The position numbers and the translations under genes are program-made. Positions 1 through 11,596 of a stretch of DNA of 64,000 nt are shown here, in pieces; within the stretch, counting starts at the first letter, position 1, and each line of letters begins with the position of its first letter. The DNA comes from Diphasiastrum complanatum (Eukaryota; Streptophyta; Lycopodiopsida; Lycopodiales; Lycopodiaceae): NCBI GenBank assembly GCA_029204225.1, contig CM055111.1:45933255-45997254 (forward strand), read 5' to 3'. The notes under the pieces are model-generated. The model was not told the DNA's origin. It saw only the letters and a list, made by a program, of their open reading frames with translations, and did not search any database.

Positions 1-467
1 ACAAGCTTTCTCTCACTCATAATGATGACAAAGCTCTCTTTGCCAAGGATAAGCACAAAGAGAGGAGCAAGAACCAACATCAACAATCCTCAAGCAAGGA
101 CAAAGTCAAATCCAAAGACAAAGATGAGGAGGAAGATGATTCCTCTAATTCCTCATCATCCAAGCTCAAGAAGAAGAAGAAGATCAAGTGCTTTTATTGT
201 GGCAAGAAAGGTCATTATGCCACCAATTGCTTCAAAAAGAAGAATCAACTCAAGCAAGCCAATATTACCAATGAGAAGGAAGACAGTATTGCAAGTGATG
301 GAGAGGGATCTCTTATGGTCTCTAGTTTCTCATCTACTCCTTTCAAGAAGGACGGCCTATGGTATATTGATAGTGGAGCCTCTTCACATATGTGTAGCTC
401 CAAGGACTCTTTCTCTTCTATTGCACCTTATGATGGAGTCAAGAAATCAATATACACTGCAAATGAT
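1..467 (+). pseudogene. copia gag C-terminus and start of protease
   Basis: Translation in the third frame gives a Lys-rich gag tail, then a CCHC zinc knuckle (CFYCGKKGHYATNCFKKK) at about 189-242, which binds RNA in retroelement nucleocapsid. About 40 codons later comes the aspartic protease active site YIDSGASSHM at about 363-392. Coding ends abruptly at 467, about 25 residues after the active site, where a different sequence is joined. The piece is identical in its last 103 bp to the copia at 12.7 kb, so both come from one subfamily. Confidence 0.85.
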
Positions 468-1938
468 CCAAGCCATGAACAAAGAGATGGAATCCATGAG
501 GAAGAACCAGGTATGGATGTTGCATCCATTACCACATAAGCGCAAGACTGTCAAATGCAAATGGGTTTTCAAGCTCAAGTATGGACCAGATGGGAATGTC
601 TCAAAATACAAGACAAGACTGGTAGCGAAGGGATTTTCTCAGAGATATGGTATTGACTACTCTGAAATCTTCTCTCCTGTCGTCAAACATTTGTCCCTAC
701 ATTTGTTATTTGCATATGCAGCTGCTTATGATATCAGGATCCACATTGTGAACGAGAAGACAGTCTTCTTGCATGGTGAGTTAGACGAGCAGGTCTACAT
801 GGATCAACCCCCAGGATACGTCTCGAATTCACTTCCTAATTATGCATGTAGAATGCATAGGAGTATCTATGGTCTAAAATAGTCAGCTCGACAATGGTAC
901 AAAAAGAAGGATCAAGCCTTGAAATCATTGAAATTCAAGTCACTGATGGCTGATTCCAATGTGTATGTGAAAATTACAGATGGGCAGATCATTATTGTGA
1001 CTATATATGTTGACTACACTCTGATACTCTGCAAGAGTGAGTAGCTGATTGCTGAAGTGAAGGAAGACTCGAAACATTTCGAGATTGTGGATCTGGGAGA
1101 AGCCAGGTGTTACCTTGGCTTGCAAATTGACAGGGACTATGAGGGAGGTAAGTTGTACCTTCATCAGTTCATATACACCCAAAAAATCCTAGAGGATTAT
1201 GGGATGCTAAATTGCAAAGGAGCGAATACTCCAATGCTCGCAGAAATGGTGCTGACGAATGACGATTGTCCGAGGACTGAAGAAGAGAGAGAACAAATGC
1301 AGCTCACACCTTACAAGAAGCTGATAGGTTCGCTAATGTACCTTGAAGACAACAAATGCCTTGACATTGCTTATGCAGTGTTCAGGATGAGCCAATTCTG
1401 CACGAATCCAGGCTCAACACATTGGAAGATTGTAAAACAAATTTTACAATATCTTCAATTAACGAGAAATTATGGCTTGTGTTATTGTCATGATGTAGGG
1501 TTCAAGATGCTTTCCTACAGTGATGCTAGTTGGGCATCCCTCAAGGACGATTGTAAAAGTGTCTCAGGAGGATACACCATCGCGTCAGAAGTGGCAATTC
1601 TCTGGGTCATCAAGAAGCAGACCATTGTGGCTCAGTCATCCTACAAAGCAGAGTACGTTGCATCAGCAAAGATGGCCAATGAAATAATTTGGCTCAAATA
1701 GTTCCTGGACGAATTGGGTGAAACAAGGAATGAGCCTCTGGTTTTGCAGATGGATAACACATCTGCAATACATCTAACAAAAGATCCTGTGTTCCACTCA
1801 AGGACGAAACACATAGTGATCAAATACCACTTGATCAGGGATCTGATTGAGAAGAAGATTATGTAGACCACCTTCATTGGAACGAAAGACATGGTTGCTG
1901 ACATTTTCACAAAAGCCCTAGACAAAGGTCTTTTTTAG
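468..1938 (+). pseudogene. copia reverse transcriptase and RNase H with TAG stops
   Basis: One frame runs from 468 to about 1940. It starts in the RT N-terminus (AMNKEMESMRKNQVW, then KCKWVFKLKYGPDG) and continues through YGLK at 871-882, IYVDYTL at about 1005 (a damaged YVDD catalytic box), and RNase H (SYSDASWAS at about 1513, SSYKAEY at about 1638, DNTSAIHLTKDPVFHSRTKHI at about 1752). It has no frameshift but five in-frame stops: 880-882, 1042-1044, 1699-1701, 1864-1866 and 1936-1938. All five are TAG, most at places where copia proteins often have Gln (CAG). It is non-functional. Confidence 0.9.
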
Positions 1939-1978
1939 AGACAGAGGAGCAGTCTTGGAGTCGTCAAGCAATCATGCT

Positions 1979-2235
1979 TTGAGAGGGAGTTGAAGAAACA
2001 AAATGTTTCTATTACCAGACCTTTGCTAGTTTTCAGCCCTCACTTTGACAAAAATGTTCGCGAACGAGAAAGTCAAAAGACACGAAGCGAACGTGCTGTG
2101 TGGGTATGTCATACAACACACAAAAAATGAGAAGAACAATAGATGATGTTGTAGCCATTACGCACATATCACTCTTATCTTGTCTGATCTTGAATGAATT
2201 GTTGTCCGCCATCGCTTGTGTATCTCATTCATTCA
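1979..2235 (+). repeat. Polypurine tract and 3' LTR (family X), end uncertain
   Basis: The purine run GAGAGGGAG just precedes TGAAGAAACAAAATGTTTC at 1991. The same LTR start is found in reverse at 47,092, where it opens a 1.4-kb LTR with a perfect target duplication; the first 60 bp or so match well. The downstream limit is a guess: a TCATTCA near 2,230 could be the end of a shortened LTR. Confidence 0.55.
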
Positions 2236-2810
2236 TTTTATCAATTCCACACACTGGTTGAATTTTGTTGAATGCTATGTTAATCAAAACGTAGATCAGC
2301 AGTGTCTGTCTACATTCTGGAGGACTGCAGGAATGATACAGCTGGCTGTGACCATCAATCATATCTGAAATCCATCTAGATTGTTTTGCATTCGCAAGTG
2401 CTTGCACACATTTCGCATCATGAAGGTCTTTATTCCTTGGAAATTCAAGAGTGAATGGATCACAGGCTGAGGGCTTTGAATACATCTTTGAAAGTCCAAT
2501 CAAAGTAGTAATGATCACTATTTCATCATCATAAGATATAGGATTGAAAACAATGTTCATACTAGCATCATCAAAGAACATTGTCAAATACATGACATGT
2601 TTTTCTATCAAACACAAAGTAAGATGAGTAAAGGGAGATATGGATAAACTTCCTTGCTGCTCCTTTCTCTTTACCCAAACCTTCATATTGATGTAGGTTC
2701 AAGTCTCTTTTGCCTTGAGACAAGTGCTCCTTCTCGGGTTCCTCCTTGATGTCTTTTTTCTTCATCATGCTCACTCTCTCTTGGCGTTGATGATGAAAAC
2801 GTGGATCCAA
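2225..2810 (-). other. Unrecognised ORFs in the 3' part of copia element A
   Basis: Two overlapping minus-strand frames: a 79-codon charged one (rich in Lys, Glu and His) at 2810-2571 and a 153-codon one at 2686-2225. I recognise no domain. They follow the conserved module at 2856-3164 in the reading order of element A. The charged stretch occupies the same place as the charged tail that follows the module at 10.8 kb, so it may be part of the same replaced region. It may equally be a chance ORF. Confidence 0.3.
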
Positions 2811-2855
2811 ACCATGATCTTCTTCAAGACTCTCAAGGTTTTCAAGTCTCCAAAC

Positions 2856-3164
2856 CTAAATGTTCTCCTTCTCAATATGATCTTTCAGGTCAACAAAAAA
2901 ATAACCAAGATTGTTTATACCAAATATACTAGTCCACAATTGCTTACCACTAGCAATTTGCATTACATACTTGTTGAACTTACAACTAATGAGGCCAAAT
3001 ACTCTTGTATGGATGTAAGTGTCCATCAAGTATGATTCACTTACTCTCATACAAGGATCACAATATGCCTCTTTGAAAATGAAGTCAAAATCTTTCAACT
3101 TATGAATGAAAATGTCATGCTTACTTCTAGAATAGAGTAAGTAGATATGAAAACCACCTTTCAT
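2856..3164 (-). other. Conserved copia-associated module, copy A
   Basis: A 102-codon minus-strand frame with the core EAYCDPCMRVSESYLMDTYI followed by a KVFSLI-like stretch (here TRVFGLI). The same core occurs on the minus strand at 11.09-11.19, 11.81-11.91 and 54.02-54.11 kb. In three of four copies the frame is open across the core, which argues for a coding origin. All copies lie downstream of copia protease/integrase or linker sequence. In A the frame is broken between linker and module. Function unknown; no resemblance to RT motifs beyond a weak KW-F-like spot in copy B. Confidence 0.5.
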
Positions 3165-3179
3165 TCCATACTTTAGAAT

Positions 3180-4064
3180 TCAAAGGGACTTCATCACAAA
3201 ACTTAGAAAATGAAGTACAAAATGTACCCCCTTTCCAACTTGCCTTTCCTTGTCCACAAAAATGAGCATTGATAGCTCCATCTTTGCTCTTGTGGCTCTC
3301 CTTGGAAGAGTTGAAGCTCTCGAATTTTGCTCCTCCTCTTGATCAAGATCCTTCTTGATCTCAACCATATCTTTGCCAATATTATTCTTAGAGGATTCAT
3401 CATTCAAGATTACAAACATTGTGGCTCTACCATTGTCCTTTGTGCTAGCAAAATGTACATCCAAATGAATCAACTTAAGAGGGTGAGTAGTCTTAGTGAT
3501 AGTGTTAGAAAAAGGCAACCTATGTGCTTTAGCCAAAGCACATGCTTCACAAACCTTTTCCTCCTTTTCCATGGATATTGGAAGGCCTAGAGCAAGCTCC
3601 TGCTTGCACATGACTTCCATAGACTTGGTGTTGATGTGACCAAGCCTCTTGTGCCACAAATCATTTGTGGTCATCTTGTCCTCCTTGGCTACTATCACAA
3701 ATTGGTTAGGATCAATAAAAGCATCAAGCTTAAATAACCTCCCAAACCTTCTTCCTCTTTCTATGACCTTTCCATTCTTCTTGATGTTGCATACATTAGT
3801 AGAGAACTCCACAATGAATCCACGATTTAAAAGTTGACCAACACTAAGCAAATTCTTAGTGATGCTAGGAATGAAGAGAACACCATCTATCTTAGTCTTC
3901 TCGAAAGATCCTAAGCATAAGGGAATGGATCCCACACCTTCAACTTTACATTCACAATCATTTACTGTAAAAATGGACTTTATAGGTCCTACATAAGGTG
4001 TGAGTTGAGAAAAGTACTCCCTTCTACCCGACATGTGGGAGCTAGACCCACTATTATCCACCAA
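3180..4064 (-). pseudogene. copia protease, pre-integrase and truncated integrase (element A)
   Basis: 294 codons. The frame opens at a damaged protease site (DNSGSSSHM for D-S-G-x-S-S-H-M; a frameshift against the upstream WWI) and goes on through NLLSVGQLL. The pre-integrase zinc-binding block follows (LWHKRLGHINTKSM, later CEACALAKAHRLPF). Integrase starts with HPLKLIHLDVHFAS, giving the first catalytic Asp, and breaks off after FVILNDESS. An acidic and basic linker (EEEQNSRASTLPRRATRAK) and GVHFVLHFLSF come next, as in the element at 11.5 kb. The second Asp and the Glu of the integrase triad are gone. Confidence 0.85.
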
Positions 4065-5001
4065 GGATCTTCACCTTTGACATTTGATGATGAAAAAGTT
4101 GACAACATGAGTGAGTCCTCATGATAACTCTCTTCCTCCTCTTGTCCAATGTTGGCTTGACTTTGATCTTGCTTCCTCTTGAAGCATTCCGAGGCACAGT
4201 GCCCCATCTTGCTACAATAGTAGCACTTGACCTTTGATCTGTACATCTTGGGCTTGACTTGTGATGATGATGGTGTAGATCCTCCTTGATCTCCATCCTT
4301 TGCTTGATCCTTTTTGAATGCTCCTACCTGGCTCTTTGCTTTGTCTTTTCTTTTGAAAAATAAGACTTTGTCATCATCATCATTGATTTGATATGAGCCT
4401 TCCTACTCTCCTCGGCCAGCAACACACTTTGAAGGTCTTCAAGTGTAGGCAATTTTCCCATGATAGCATAGCTTTGGACAAGGTTAGTAAAGTCACTACA
4501 TAAGCCATTCAAAACAGTTTGCACAAGCTCACTCTCTTTGATAGGTTCTCCAACATAAGTAAGCTCTTTGTTCAAATTTTTCACCTCAAAACAAATTGAT
4601 GTCCACTCTCACTCTTCCCTTGGAAGCATTGAAGAACTTGGTAACCTTGAGGTATTCTTGGACTCATAGATCTTTTGAAGAGTCTCCCAAGCCTCTTGGG
4701 CTGAGGTACATGCTCCTACTTATTTGAGAAAATCATTTTCAGCATTCATTTTAATACAACTAAGTGCAATCTTGCACCTTCTCTTGTATTTAGTTGCTTC
4801 TTGTGGATGGATTGGCTCATCTTCCTCTCTATTTACGATATCCATCAAGTCTTGCATGAAAAGGATGGACTTCATTCTTAACCTCCAAATTGAATAATTT
4901 GAAGAGTTCAAATTATCATTAGAATCCAAAAGATAGGCACTTATGGATGCCATGTTCAATGATAGGGAGATAGATTCAATGAAACAAGATAGATTGTACA
5001 A
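3989..5001 (-). pseudogene. copia gag (element A)
   Basis: The gag start MASISAYLLDSNDNLNSSNY is followed by SIWRLRMKSILFMQDLMDIV, the usual first block of copia gag. Then come the capsid block LVQTVLNGLCSDFTNLV and LPTLEDLQSVLLAEE, and the zinc knuckle CYYCSKMGHCASECFKRK at about 4,220-4,170. Several frame changes and a stop near 4,720 break it up. The DLMDIV stretch is useful: it is the block interrupted by the DNA transposon in the related gag at 14.6/24.0 kb. Confidence 0.8.
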
Positions 5002-5735
5002 GATATGATCACTAATAGCTATCCCACTCTCTTTGGGACTTGAGATGAATCACTCTCTGATTTCTCAACAAGATCTAAGGTGATCTTGAGCTTGATCTAT
5101 CAAGATCCAAACCTAGCTCAATTTACTATAGATTTGATCAAAACTAGTCTCCTCCTTGATCTCAACTTCACAAGAAGGGTGAATCCACCTATACTGATCC
5201 AAAAGCACTTTATAACACACAAATGTCTTACAAATAAAGCCTTTTAAATTCAGGTTGAGTCACATTGACATATCCAATCACAAACCTATCTAAAACCAAG
5301 TAGAATGGAAACACAATTTTCACTAGTTTTGCATTTCTAGATGAAGAAAACATCAAAACACTTAATCTGAACCTAAAAGGTGTATTTTATGATGCCTAAA
5401 AACGACCTAATTAAGCTCTCAAATGGATGATCCAAAATACTAAAGAGTGGTGGCATTCAAATTCTTATTAAAATCTCTACTAGGAGACATGTACTCCAAG
5501 ATTCGACTCATAAGAACTTTCTAATTTGGTTTGGTTGAATGGAAATGGGTCAATATCGGTTCCTGCAGCTATAACTCAGCAAAAAAAGTTTCCTTTGATC
5601 TATTTTCACTCAAATGAAACCAAATTTGGAGGTACAATCACTAGATTAGCAACTAGTAGCAAGCACAAAGCCAATACTACTCAAATCTAGGATCTAAGTT
5701 TGAGAAAATCAAATCTAAAGCTCACTTTTGATTAG

Positions 5736-5747
5736 GCTCTGATACCA
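5736..5747 (-). promoter_or_regulatory. tRNA-Met primer-binding site of element A
   Basis: Minus-strand TGGTATCAGAGC, complementary to the 3' end of plant initiator tRNA-Met, used to prime minus-strand cDNA in copia elements. It directly follows an LTR end reading TTTTGTCA on the minus strand. Confidence 0.85.
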
Positions 5748-6050
5748 TGACAAAATTTTACAGCAAAATGAATTCCAATCAAGCCTAAAAGTGATGGAGG
5801 ATGCACAAATCAAAGATCTAGATCCAAATTATGAGCTAGAATCAAGACTAGTTACCAAAACTAGCAAATTTGGCATTTAACTCCACATTAGGCATATAGA
5901 TTTGATCAAATGAGCCTAAGTAAAGTAAAAAAAGCTTCTTAGACCTATAAATAGATTCAGTACCTTCCAAACCAAGCAATTAATGCATAAGAACACTCAC
6001 ATCCAATATCTAGAACTTGCCACCAAAAGACAATGTTGATAGAAGTGAAA
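5748..6050 (-). repeat. 5' LTR of element A (right end uncertain)
   Basis: The LTR 3' end (minus strand TTTTGTCA) abuts the primer-binding site. A minus-strand TATA-like TATTTATAGG lies at about 5,945-5,954, a fitting LTR promoter site. I could not place the start of the LTR; 6,050 is only a working limit. Confidence 0.45.
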
Positions 6051-8189
6051 AAACTCAATTTTTTTTCATATTTGGATGGAAATCCCATCATACATTTATA
6101 TTTTTCAAGTTCGGATCTGAGCATATTAGGGCACCTTTGAACTAATCATACCCTAACCCTAACATCTAACCTAATAGGTCATTGGATCCGCCCTAATATG
6201 GGGTCAAGATCTCAAGATCCAAAAAGAATGTAAAACCTGTTGATAGGTTTCAAATCATTTTCATCCAAAATGCCCACATGACTCATTAAGGGTGTATAGA
6301 AACAAGCTAGTTTCCCAGTATACTTCTAGTAGACCAAACATGATTTTGGTACTTATATTTTAGAGTCGTAAATTGCATGAGGTAGAACATCATGAACTAA
6401 TTGCTATGGCACAATCACTAAAACCTCATCACGTACACATCAGAGACGTTAGTACACAAGTACTTCATGACATTCTTTCACATTAGTCCATACACTACTA
6501 CCAGGAACAGACGGCCCTAAAAATTGAGACACGGAAGTATGTTTGGACTGGACCATACTAATGTTGCAAAAATGGTCCATTCTGTGTGCTTCCAATATTG
6601 CCAATGGGGTGATTTTGAAGGCTGGACCAAAAATGTCGTGCTAGCCGGTTCTACTGGTTTGTAACGGGCCAATGTCCTTTGGCCGGGCTACAGTACAAGG
6701 TCATGGCCCATTGAAGTCAAAACCCTAGTAATGATACGCGTTCGGGGCATGTTTCCCTGTGGCAGTTTTTTGGGTTGACTTTGGGCGATGTGTGTCATGC
6801 CCACAATTGGTCTTAGGTAGCGTGTCCACGCTAGAGATCAGTAGACCAACAACCCGTAAGTTAATTGTGAGTATAAGGAATTGGGGCCCTTATGTATATA
6901 AGGTCAAAATTAATGGTTGTAGGCCTAAACTCATGATGGTGAATTTGTATGGGTCAGTGAGTCATGAGAAACTGGATGACGTGGCCCAGATAGGATGGTT
7001 TCCAGTGAGGTGTCACAGTGCACTACTAGTGGCGCATGGGCCTTGGAGGATATAAGTATACCTATTGGGCTACATGATTGCATGATTGTTGGTAGCTACA
7101 TGCTGCTTGAGTGATTCCTCATTCCTCATTGAGATTGATCCATAGCTTGGGGGCTAGATCCATTCGATCTAGGATTGGTTGGGTTGGTTTGTCCACCAAT
7201 CGTACCCTTTGTGTTGCTTGTTTTGGCATGCTTAGTATAGGATCCTTGGTTTAGGACCTTATATCGGTTCAATTTTTAAGCACTTCAAATTGGTTTTTGG
7301 AAGCAATTCCGGTTTTCAATTCCCTTATGATGCCGATTACTTTGCTATGAGCACTTTTGTGAAAGCAACAGTTTCAATTAAAGGTAATGTTGGTTTTTGT
7401 TATGGTTTCTTGTTCTTCACATAATCGTGGATTACGTGTTTAGTATTGACTATCTTTTGCCTTTGTGATGAAGCGGATTTGGCTTAAATCCAAGAAAAGT
7501 AGAAAAAGAGGCTCAATAAGACCAATGTTTTGCTGTAAGTGTTGGTGATTTCTTACAAGGTTTGTAGGGGGTGGATTTTTGGTGATTTATAGAACTCTGC
7601 TATATTTTTGGCAAACTAACAAGTTTTGCAGGCTTGTGTGAGTCAGTAAAGCCATCATTTTGATGGTATGGGTTACAGGAAAGCCTATCGCGAGTTATAG
7701 AATGAGGCAACCTACAAATCAGGGTTTTTGCAAAAAAATGGACAGCATGTACCCTTTTTTTCAGCCTTTGAGAAACCTACTTGATGTAAATCTGTAACAA
7801 TAGTTTGCTTATGCATGTAAGGATGAAAGCAACTTTAAAAATGCCTCAATAGCATCTGTAATCTGCAAAAACAGTAGAGGTTCTATTCTAAAGCTTCTTT
7901 CATAAAGAAAAAACTAGTTAAGCTTTGGTTTCTGCAAAATAGAAGCAGAAAGAAGCCTTCCAAATTGTGTCTGCTAGCGCCCTCCAGTGCGCCCTGCATC
8001 CTAAACGCTACCTGTGCATTAACAAAGAGAGGGGAGCAAAAGATTGCGCCTGCAGCAGGTCGTGATCCTGCTACTTGGGCCCCAAGGGTTGTGGAGAGAA
8101 GGGAATGGGGGGGGATAGGTTAAACTATTAGTTAACATTAGTTTTTGGTCAATCTAATAAGTTGGATGGCCATTTTTAGGTAAGAGGGA
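6051..8189. other. No gene seen
   Basis: AT-rich DNA with short, unsupported frames only. A TATA-like TATGTATATAAGG near 6,890 and long non-coding stretches suggest an old LTR, but no partner copy was found in the window. Confidence 0.4.
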
Positions 8190-8545
8190 GAGCGAGGAAC
8201 TCAAGGTTTTTTTGGCAATGAGTTGATGGTGATGGGAGTCATTGGAACGAACTCTTGCATTGGTTGCTTATGCTTGAAGTCAAGGAATTTGTCTTCGAGA
8301 AAGACGACATCTCGACTAACTGACATACAGCTCGACTCGACATAAGAGATTTGATAGGCTTTTGTGATGTTGAGTATCCAATGAAGATACTCCTGTAGCT
8401 AACAAGGTCAAGTTTTTCTCTCAGATCAAAGAGAATTTGTACATAACAAAAACAACCAAATACTCGAAGATGTCTTAGACTCGGTTTGTATCCATAGAAA
8501 TCTTTGAAGAGAGTCTTTGAGTCGACTGCTTTGGTACAATTTGGA
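8190..8545 (-). pseudogene. copia integrase C-terminal fragment
   Basis: The minus strand encodes the block GYST-x-K-x-Y-R-x-x-D-x-x-S-R-x-V-x-x-S-R-D-V-x-F in degraded form. It matches 41,700-41,870 of the copia there at both DNA and protein level (AAGGAATTTGTCTTCGAGAAA against TACTTGTCTTCAAGAAAG). The fragment runs almost straight into a primer-binding site and LTR, so gag, protease and most of the integrase were deleted. Confidence 0.6.
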
Positions 8546-8550
8546 ACGAT

Positions 8551-8562
8551 GCTCTGATACCA
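8551..8562 (-). promoter_or_regulatory. tRNA-Met primer-binding site
   Basis: Minus-strand TGGTATCAGAGC, three bases from the LTR end at 8566. Confidence 0.85.
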
Positions 8563-8565
8563 CTC

Positions 8566-9362
8566 TGTTGTATTCTCTTGTGATTAAGTGTAGAATAAGA
8601 AAGAGAACTCAACATGGAAATTTTAATAGGAGCTTTACCAAACTATAGTTTCAGACCTTAACTTAGATCAACAAGAAGAATGTCTTATAGGTGTCAAAGA
8701 CAACCATGAAGGGAGCGAAACAGTTAGGTGTCAGAGACAACCATGCTTCCTTCGAGATTAGACATTCCGAATGGAGCAAGTATCAATGAGAGAGAAAATA
8801 TCAGAAAGCATTCACAGTGGAACATACATAAGAAAATAGAGAATCTGAATTAAGCTATTGTGAATACAACGATCAGATCATGATCCCGTGCCCTAGAATG
8901 GTTCACAATAATAATGCACTATGTGCTCTGATCTTACTTAGCTAGCTATAGATTGAATAACTATCTCTACTTCTTGAATAACTTTCACTCTCTTGGATAT
9001 CTCTAATTCTAAGGATTAAAATAATTAAGATACAATGGAGTTCACGGAGGAACTCTGAATCACGCTAAATTATTCATGTTCTTGTCACTCAGCCATGCAT
9101 TCATCACTCTTCTCACTTATGTAGCTCTTACTTATATTTTGTGAGTTGCCGATATGTATATATACATGGAATAGTTACAATGACTGTGTGGGCAACGAGC
9201 GTGAAACAATGCAGTTACTAAAAGGTACTGAAGTGAACTGTTAACGTAGTCTGCGTCAGACAGGACAAAGCAACTTGACAGGATAGTGATGACGTGGACC
9301 TCAAATTCGAAGACTTCAAAGTTGGAGGAGTTGATGTAGTGGGTTTCTTTCCTTGTCTAACA
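8566..9362 (-). repeat. copia LTR (797 bp), minus orientation
   Basis: On the minus strand it starts TGTTAGACAAGG at 9,362 and ends AATACAACA at 8,566, giving TGTT...AACA ends next to the primer-binding site. Parts (GTCAGAGACAACCATG near 8,730) resemble the LTR at 44.5 kb, so the families are related. Confidence 0.7.
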
Positions 9363-9802
9363 TCAATCCAAGATCTAATCAATCTAGCATCAAAGAGACG
9401 AAGTTAGTTGTCACGCATAGATTCGTTCCCATGAGAGCAATTGTATAGTTCAGATTTCAGCATGAATGGAAGATCCAAATCTAACTCTAACATCCATTAA
9501 CCCTAAGCATTAACACTACATCCACTAACACTACGATCCATTAACACTACGATCCACAACACTACGATCCACAACAAGATAGCTTACTTCTCTCTCTCCC
9601 TTTCTCTCTCATAAAAAGTATAACAACATGCAATCCCAATAACAATCAGATCCAACAATTAGCAAAATCCAAAGAAAGCATGAGAGATGGAGGAAAAGTG
9701 ATAGAGATCAAGGACATTCATCAATCCATTTCAGAAGAGAACCAATCTGCTTTATTGAAATGAGAAAATGAACATGTGTAGGAACTCGAGTTGGTCCCTT
9801 TT
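9363..9802. other. No gene seen
   Basis: Non-coding. It includes a short array of CACTACGATCCA-type repeats (9,505-9,575), of the form TTAACACTACGATCCA, and nothing else that I can support. Confidence 0.4.
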
Positions 9803-10635
9803 TGTGAAAAAAGCTCAAAAAAGACCAAGAGTGGATCCTAATCTGATCCTCAAGAGGGATTGGTTGTCAGATTACTTGATCTATCAATCTACTTCAGATT
9901 AAGATCAATCTAGATCAATTCTAGACACAAAATCCTAACAAGAACAATCATTAATTGAAGGTAAGTGTACTTTATGGTTTCACACGTGTGAAACACTGTC
10001 TGAGTACGAAATCAAACCTGAAAATCAAGTACACATTGATAGAACCTCAAAACAATCAAAACAAATGTAGACAAATGGAGAGAATCACTCAAAATTGCTT
10101 CCAAAACCAAGATTGGTGTCTCACATTGATTATGGCCAAATGTGGCTCTATATATACAATAAGTGGGATCTCGTGGTACTGATCATCCCTCTGATCCCAC
10201 ATGTGTGAAGGTGCTTTGTCATATGATGATTCATCATGCAAAACTGACACTTGGACAAAACCTTCTATTTTGAGCACTTTTGGTCCATTTTCCTTCTATA
10301 TGGAGATCTACTTGGAAATCTTCTAGAAGTCCAAATTCGCCTACTTCAGCTTATTCCACACGTGTGAGTTGTCCTCTACACATGGGATGTGACACCTAAC
10401 CAAAATATTTGGCTCATGCAATCAATAGATTGATGCCATGCGTCATATATCTAGAAAACTAGTTTTTGGCCTTTTTAGCCACTAGAACATGAATTAAATC
10501 ATATGTACAACCTATATGATTATGGTACATCAAAAGTACACTATTTTCACACGTGGGAACAGGCTCCACACATGTGTAATCATCCTATATACATGATTTT
10601 TGGCCTCTACCAAGCTTATTTTTGCATTTTTCACA
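9803..10635 (-). repeat. copia LTR (833 bp), minus orientation, 3' LTR
   Basis: On the minus strand it starts TGTGAAAAATGC at 10,635, right after the polypurine tract TTTTTGAGGAG, and ends TTTTTTCACA at 9,803. It matches the plus-strand solo LTR at 42,883-43,732 over its length. It carries CACACGTGTG at 9,981 and 10,357 and a TATATATA promoter box at about 10,150. It is the 3' LTR of the element whose module region lies at 10.65-12.1 kb. Confidence 0.85.
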
Positions 10636-10647
10636 CTCCTCAAAAAT

Positions 10648-11596
10648 CTAGCTTGGTAAATCTAGCTTGATGGAAAACATGATGATCTTGAACTTGACTC
10701 CATGGGCTGAATTGGTCTTTGTTGGTTCAAAAGATGTTAAGATCAACCAATGAGCTTGATGTTGATCTGAAATCACCATATCCATGATAGTGCTTCTTTG
10801 ATGTTGACATCTTTGATGAGCTTGAGAGCTTTGCACCATCCTAGCACCTCCAAAATTGATTCCTTCCAATTTTCATGGAGATGATTGACCTTGAGGCTTG
10901 CTCCTTCTTCATGTGCATGCTCCTTCATGAGAAAATAAAGATTTCTTCTTGATTTATTAGGATCACAAAGATCTAACATCATGTTACCACGATCTAGAGA
11001 ATTAGACTCATCCAAATTGGCAAGACTATGCATGCTATAATAACAAAGTGTTTGCACCATATCTTCATGCTTGTTTACCATGCTAATCTCAGATCCTATG
11101 AGGCTAAATACTTTATTATGGAGATAAGTGTCTTTATAAGATGATTCACTTACTCTCATAAAGAGTTTACAATTGCCTCAATACAAATTTTCAAACTATG
11201 AGTGAACAAATCACTTTTGCTCTTGCATGACTCAAGAGCATACATTTGATGAAATAACCATTTACTTTCTAATTGATTTAAAATCAATTTCAATCTTTTA
11301 AGAACATCATCTATGTTCTCAAGAGAGACTTCATACTCAACTAGTATGGCTTTACTCCAATTTTGAGATGCAATGATCTCACTAAAGCAAATTGATTTAT
11401 CAAATGACATAAGAGAAGTAAGTATGAGATGTATACCACATGAGATATGCTCCTCTTTTCCTTGAAATGTGAGCCACATGGATTCAACCATATTTCTTGA
11501 GTTTATTTTTGGAATCACAATTTGAGAAGGTCTCTCCTCCTCAATCCTTGGCACACTTGAACCTTGAGAAGGATTCTCCTCCTCAATCCTAAGCAC
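10648..11596 (-). other. Conserved copia-associated module, copy B, with linker
   Basis: Reading leftward from 11,596: an acidic repeat linker (PRIEEERPSQ), GIHLILTSLMSF, then ASQNWSKAILVEYE, which looks like the N-terminal lead-in of copia RT. From there the sequence departs from RT: LESKWLFHQMYALESCKSKS, DLFTHSLK, and after a one-base frameshift at about 11,158 the core MRVSESSYKDTYLHNKVFSL (11,159 down). A charged tail follows (FLMKEHAHEEGA) and then the LTR at 10,635. The same order is seen in copies A and D. Function unknown. Confidence 0.55.

Larger units (their letters stand above)
1..1990 (+). mobile_element. Chimeric, decayed Ty1/copia retrotransposon (5' end cut by window)
   Basis: A plus-strand copia element that begins inside gag, passes a zinc knuckle and a protease active site, and then jumps directly into reverse transcriptase. 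The integrase is missing. The joint lies at 467/468. Bases 365-467 are identical over 103 bp to 12,711-12,813, where a related element carries on into the rest of protease and integrase. The part after 468 is read in another frame and belongs to a copia line with a different RT. A polypurine tract near 1980-1989 and the LTR start TGAAGAAACAAAATG at 1991 mark the 3' end. No 5' LTR is visible. Confidence 0.85.
2240..6050 (-). mobile_element. Decayed minus-strand copia element A
   Basis: Read on the minus strand from right to left: LTR (from about 5748 upward), PBS (5736-5747), a 0.7-kb leader, gag, zinc knuckle, protease, an integrase that stops after its first catalytic region, a short acidic linker, and then an unrecognised conserved module in place of RT and RNase H. 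No 3' LTR was identified, so the left limit is approximate. The layout matches the elements at 10.6-12.1 kb and 53.7-55.6 kb, which also replace RT with the module. Confidence 0.6.

Noticed and set aside
880-1938. Nuclear code with UAG as glutamine
   Set aside because: Other elements in the window also carry TAA and TGA stops, and well supported gene ends use TAG (16,470; 20,739). Deamination of CAG explains the pattern.
6759-7055. 98-codon ORF in a non-coding stretch
   Set aside because: No family resemblance, no good start context and no neighbouring support.
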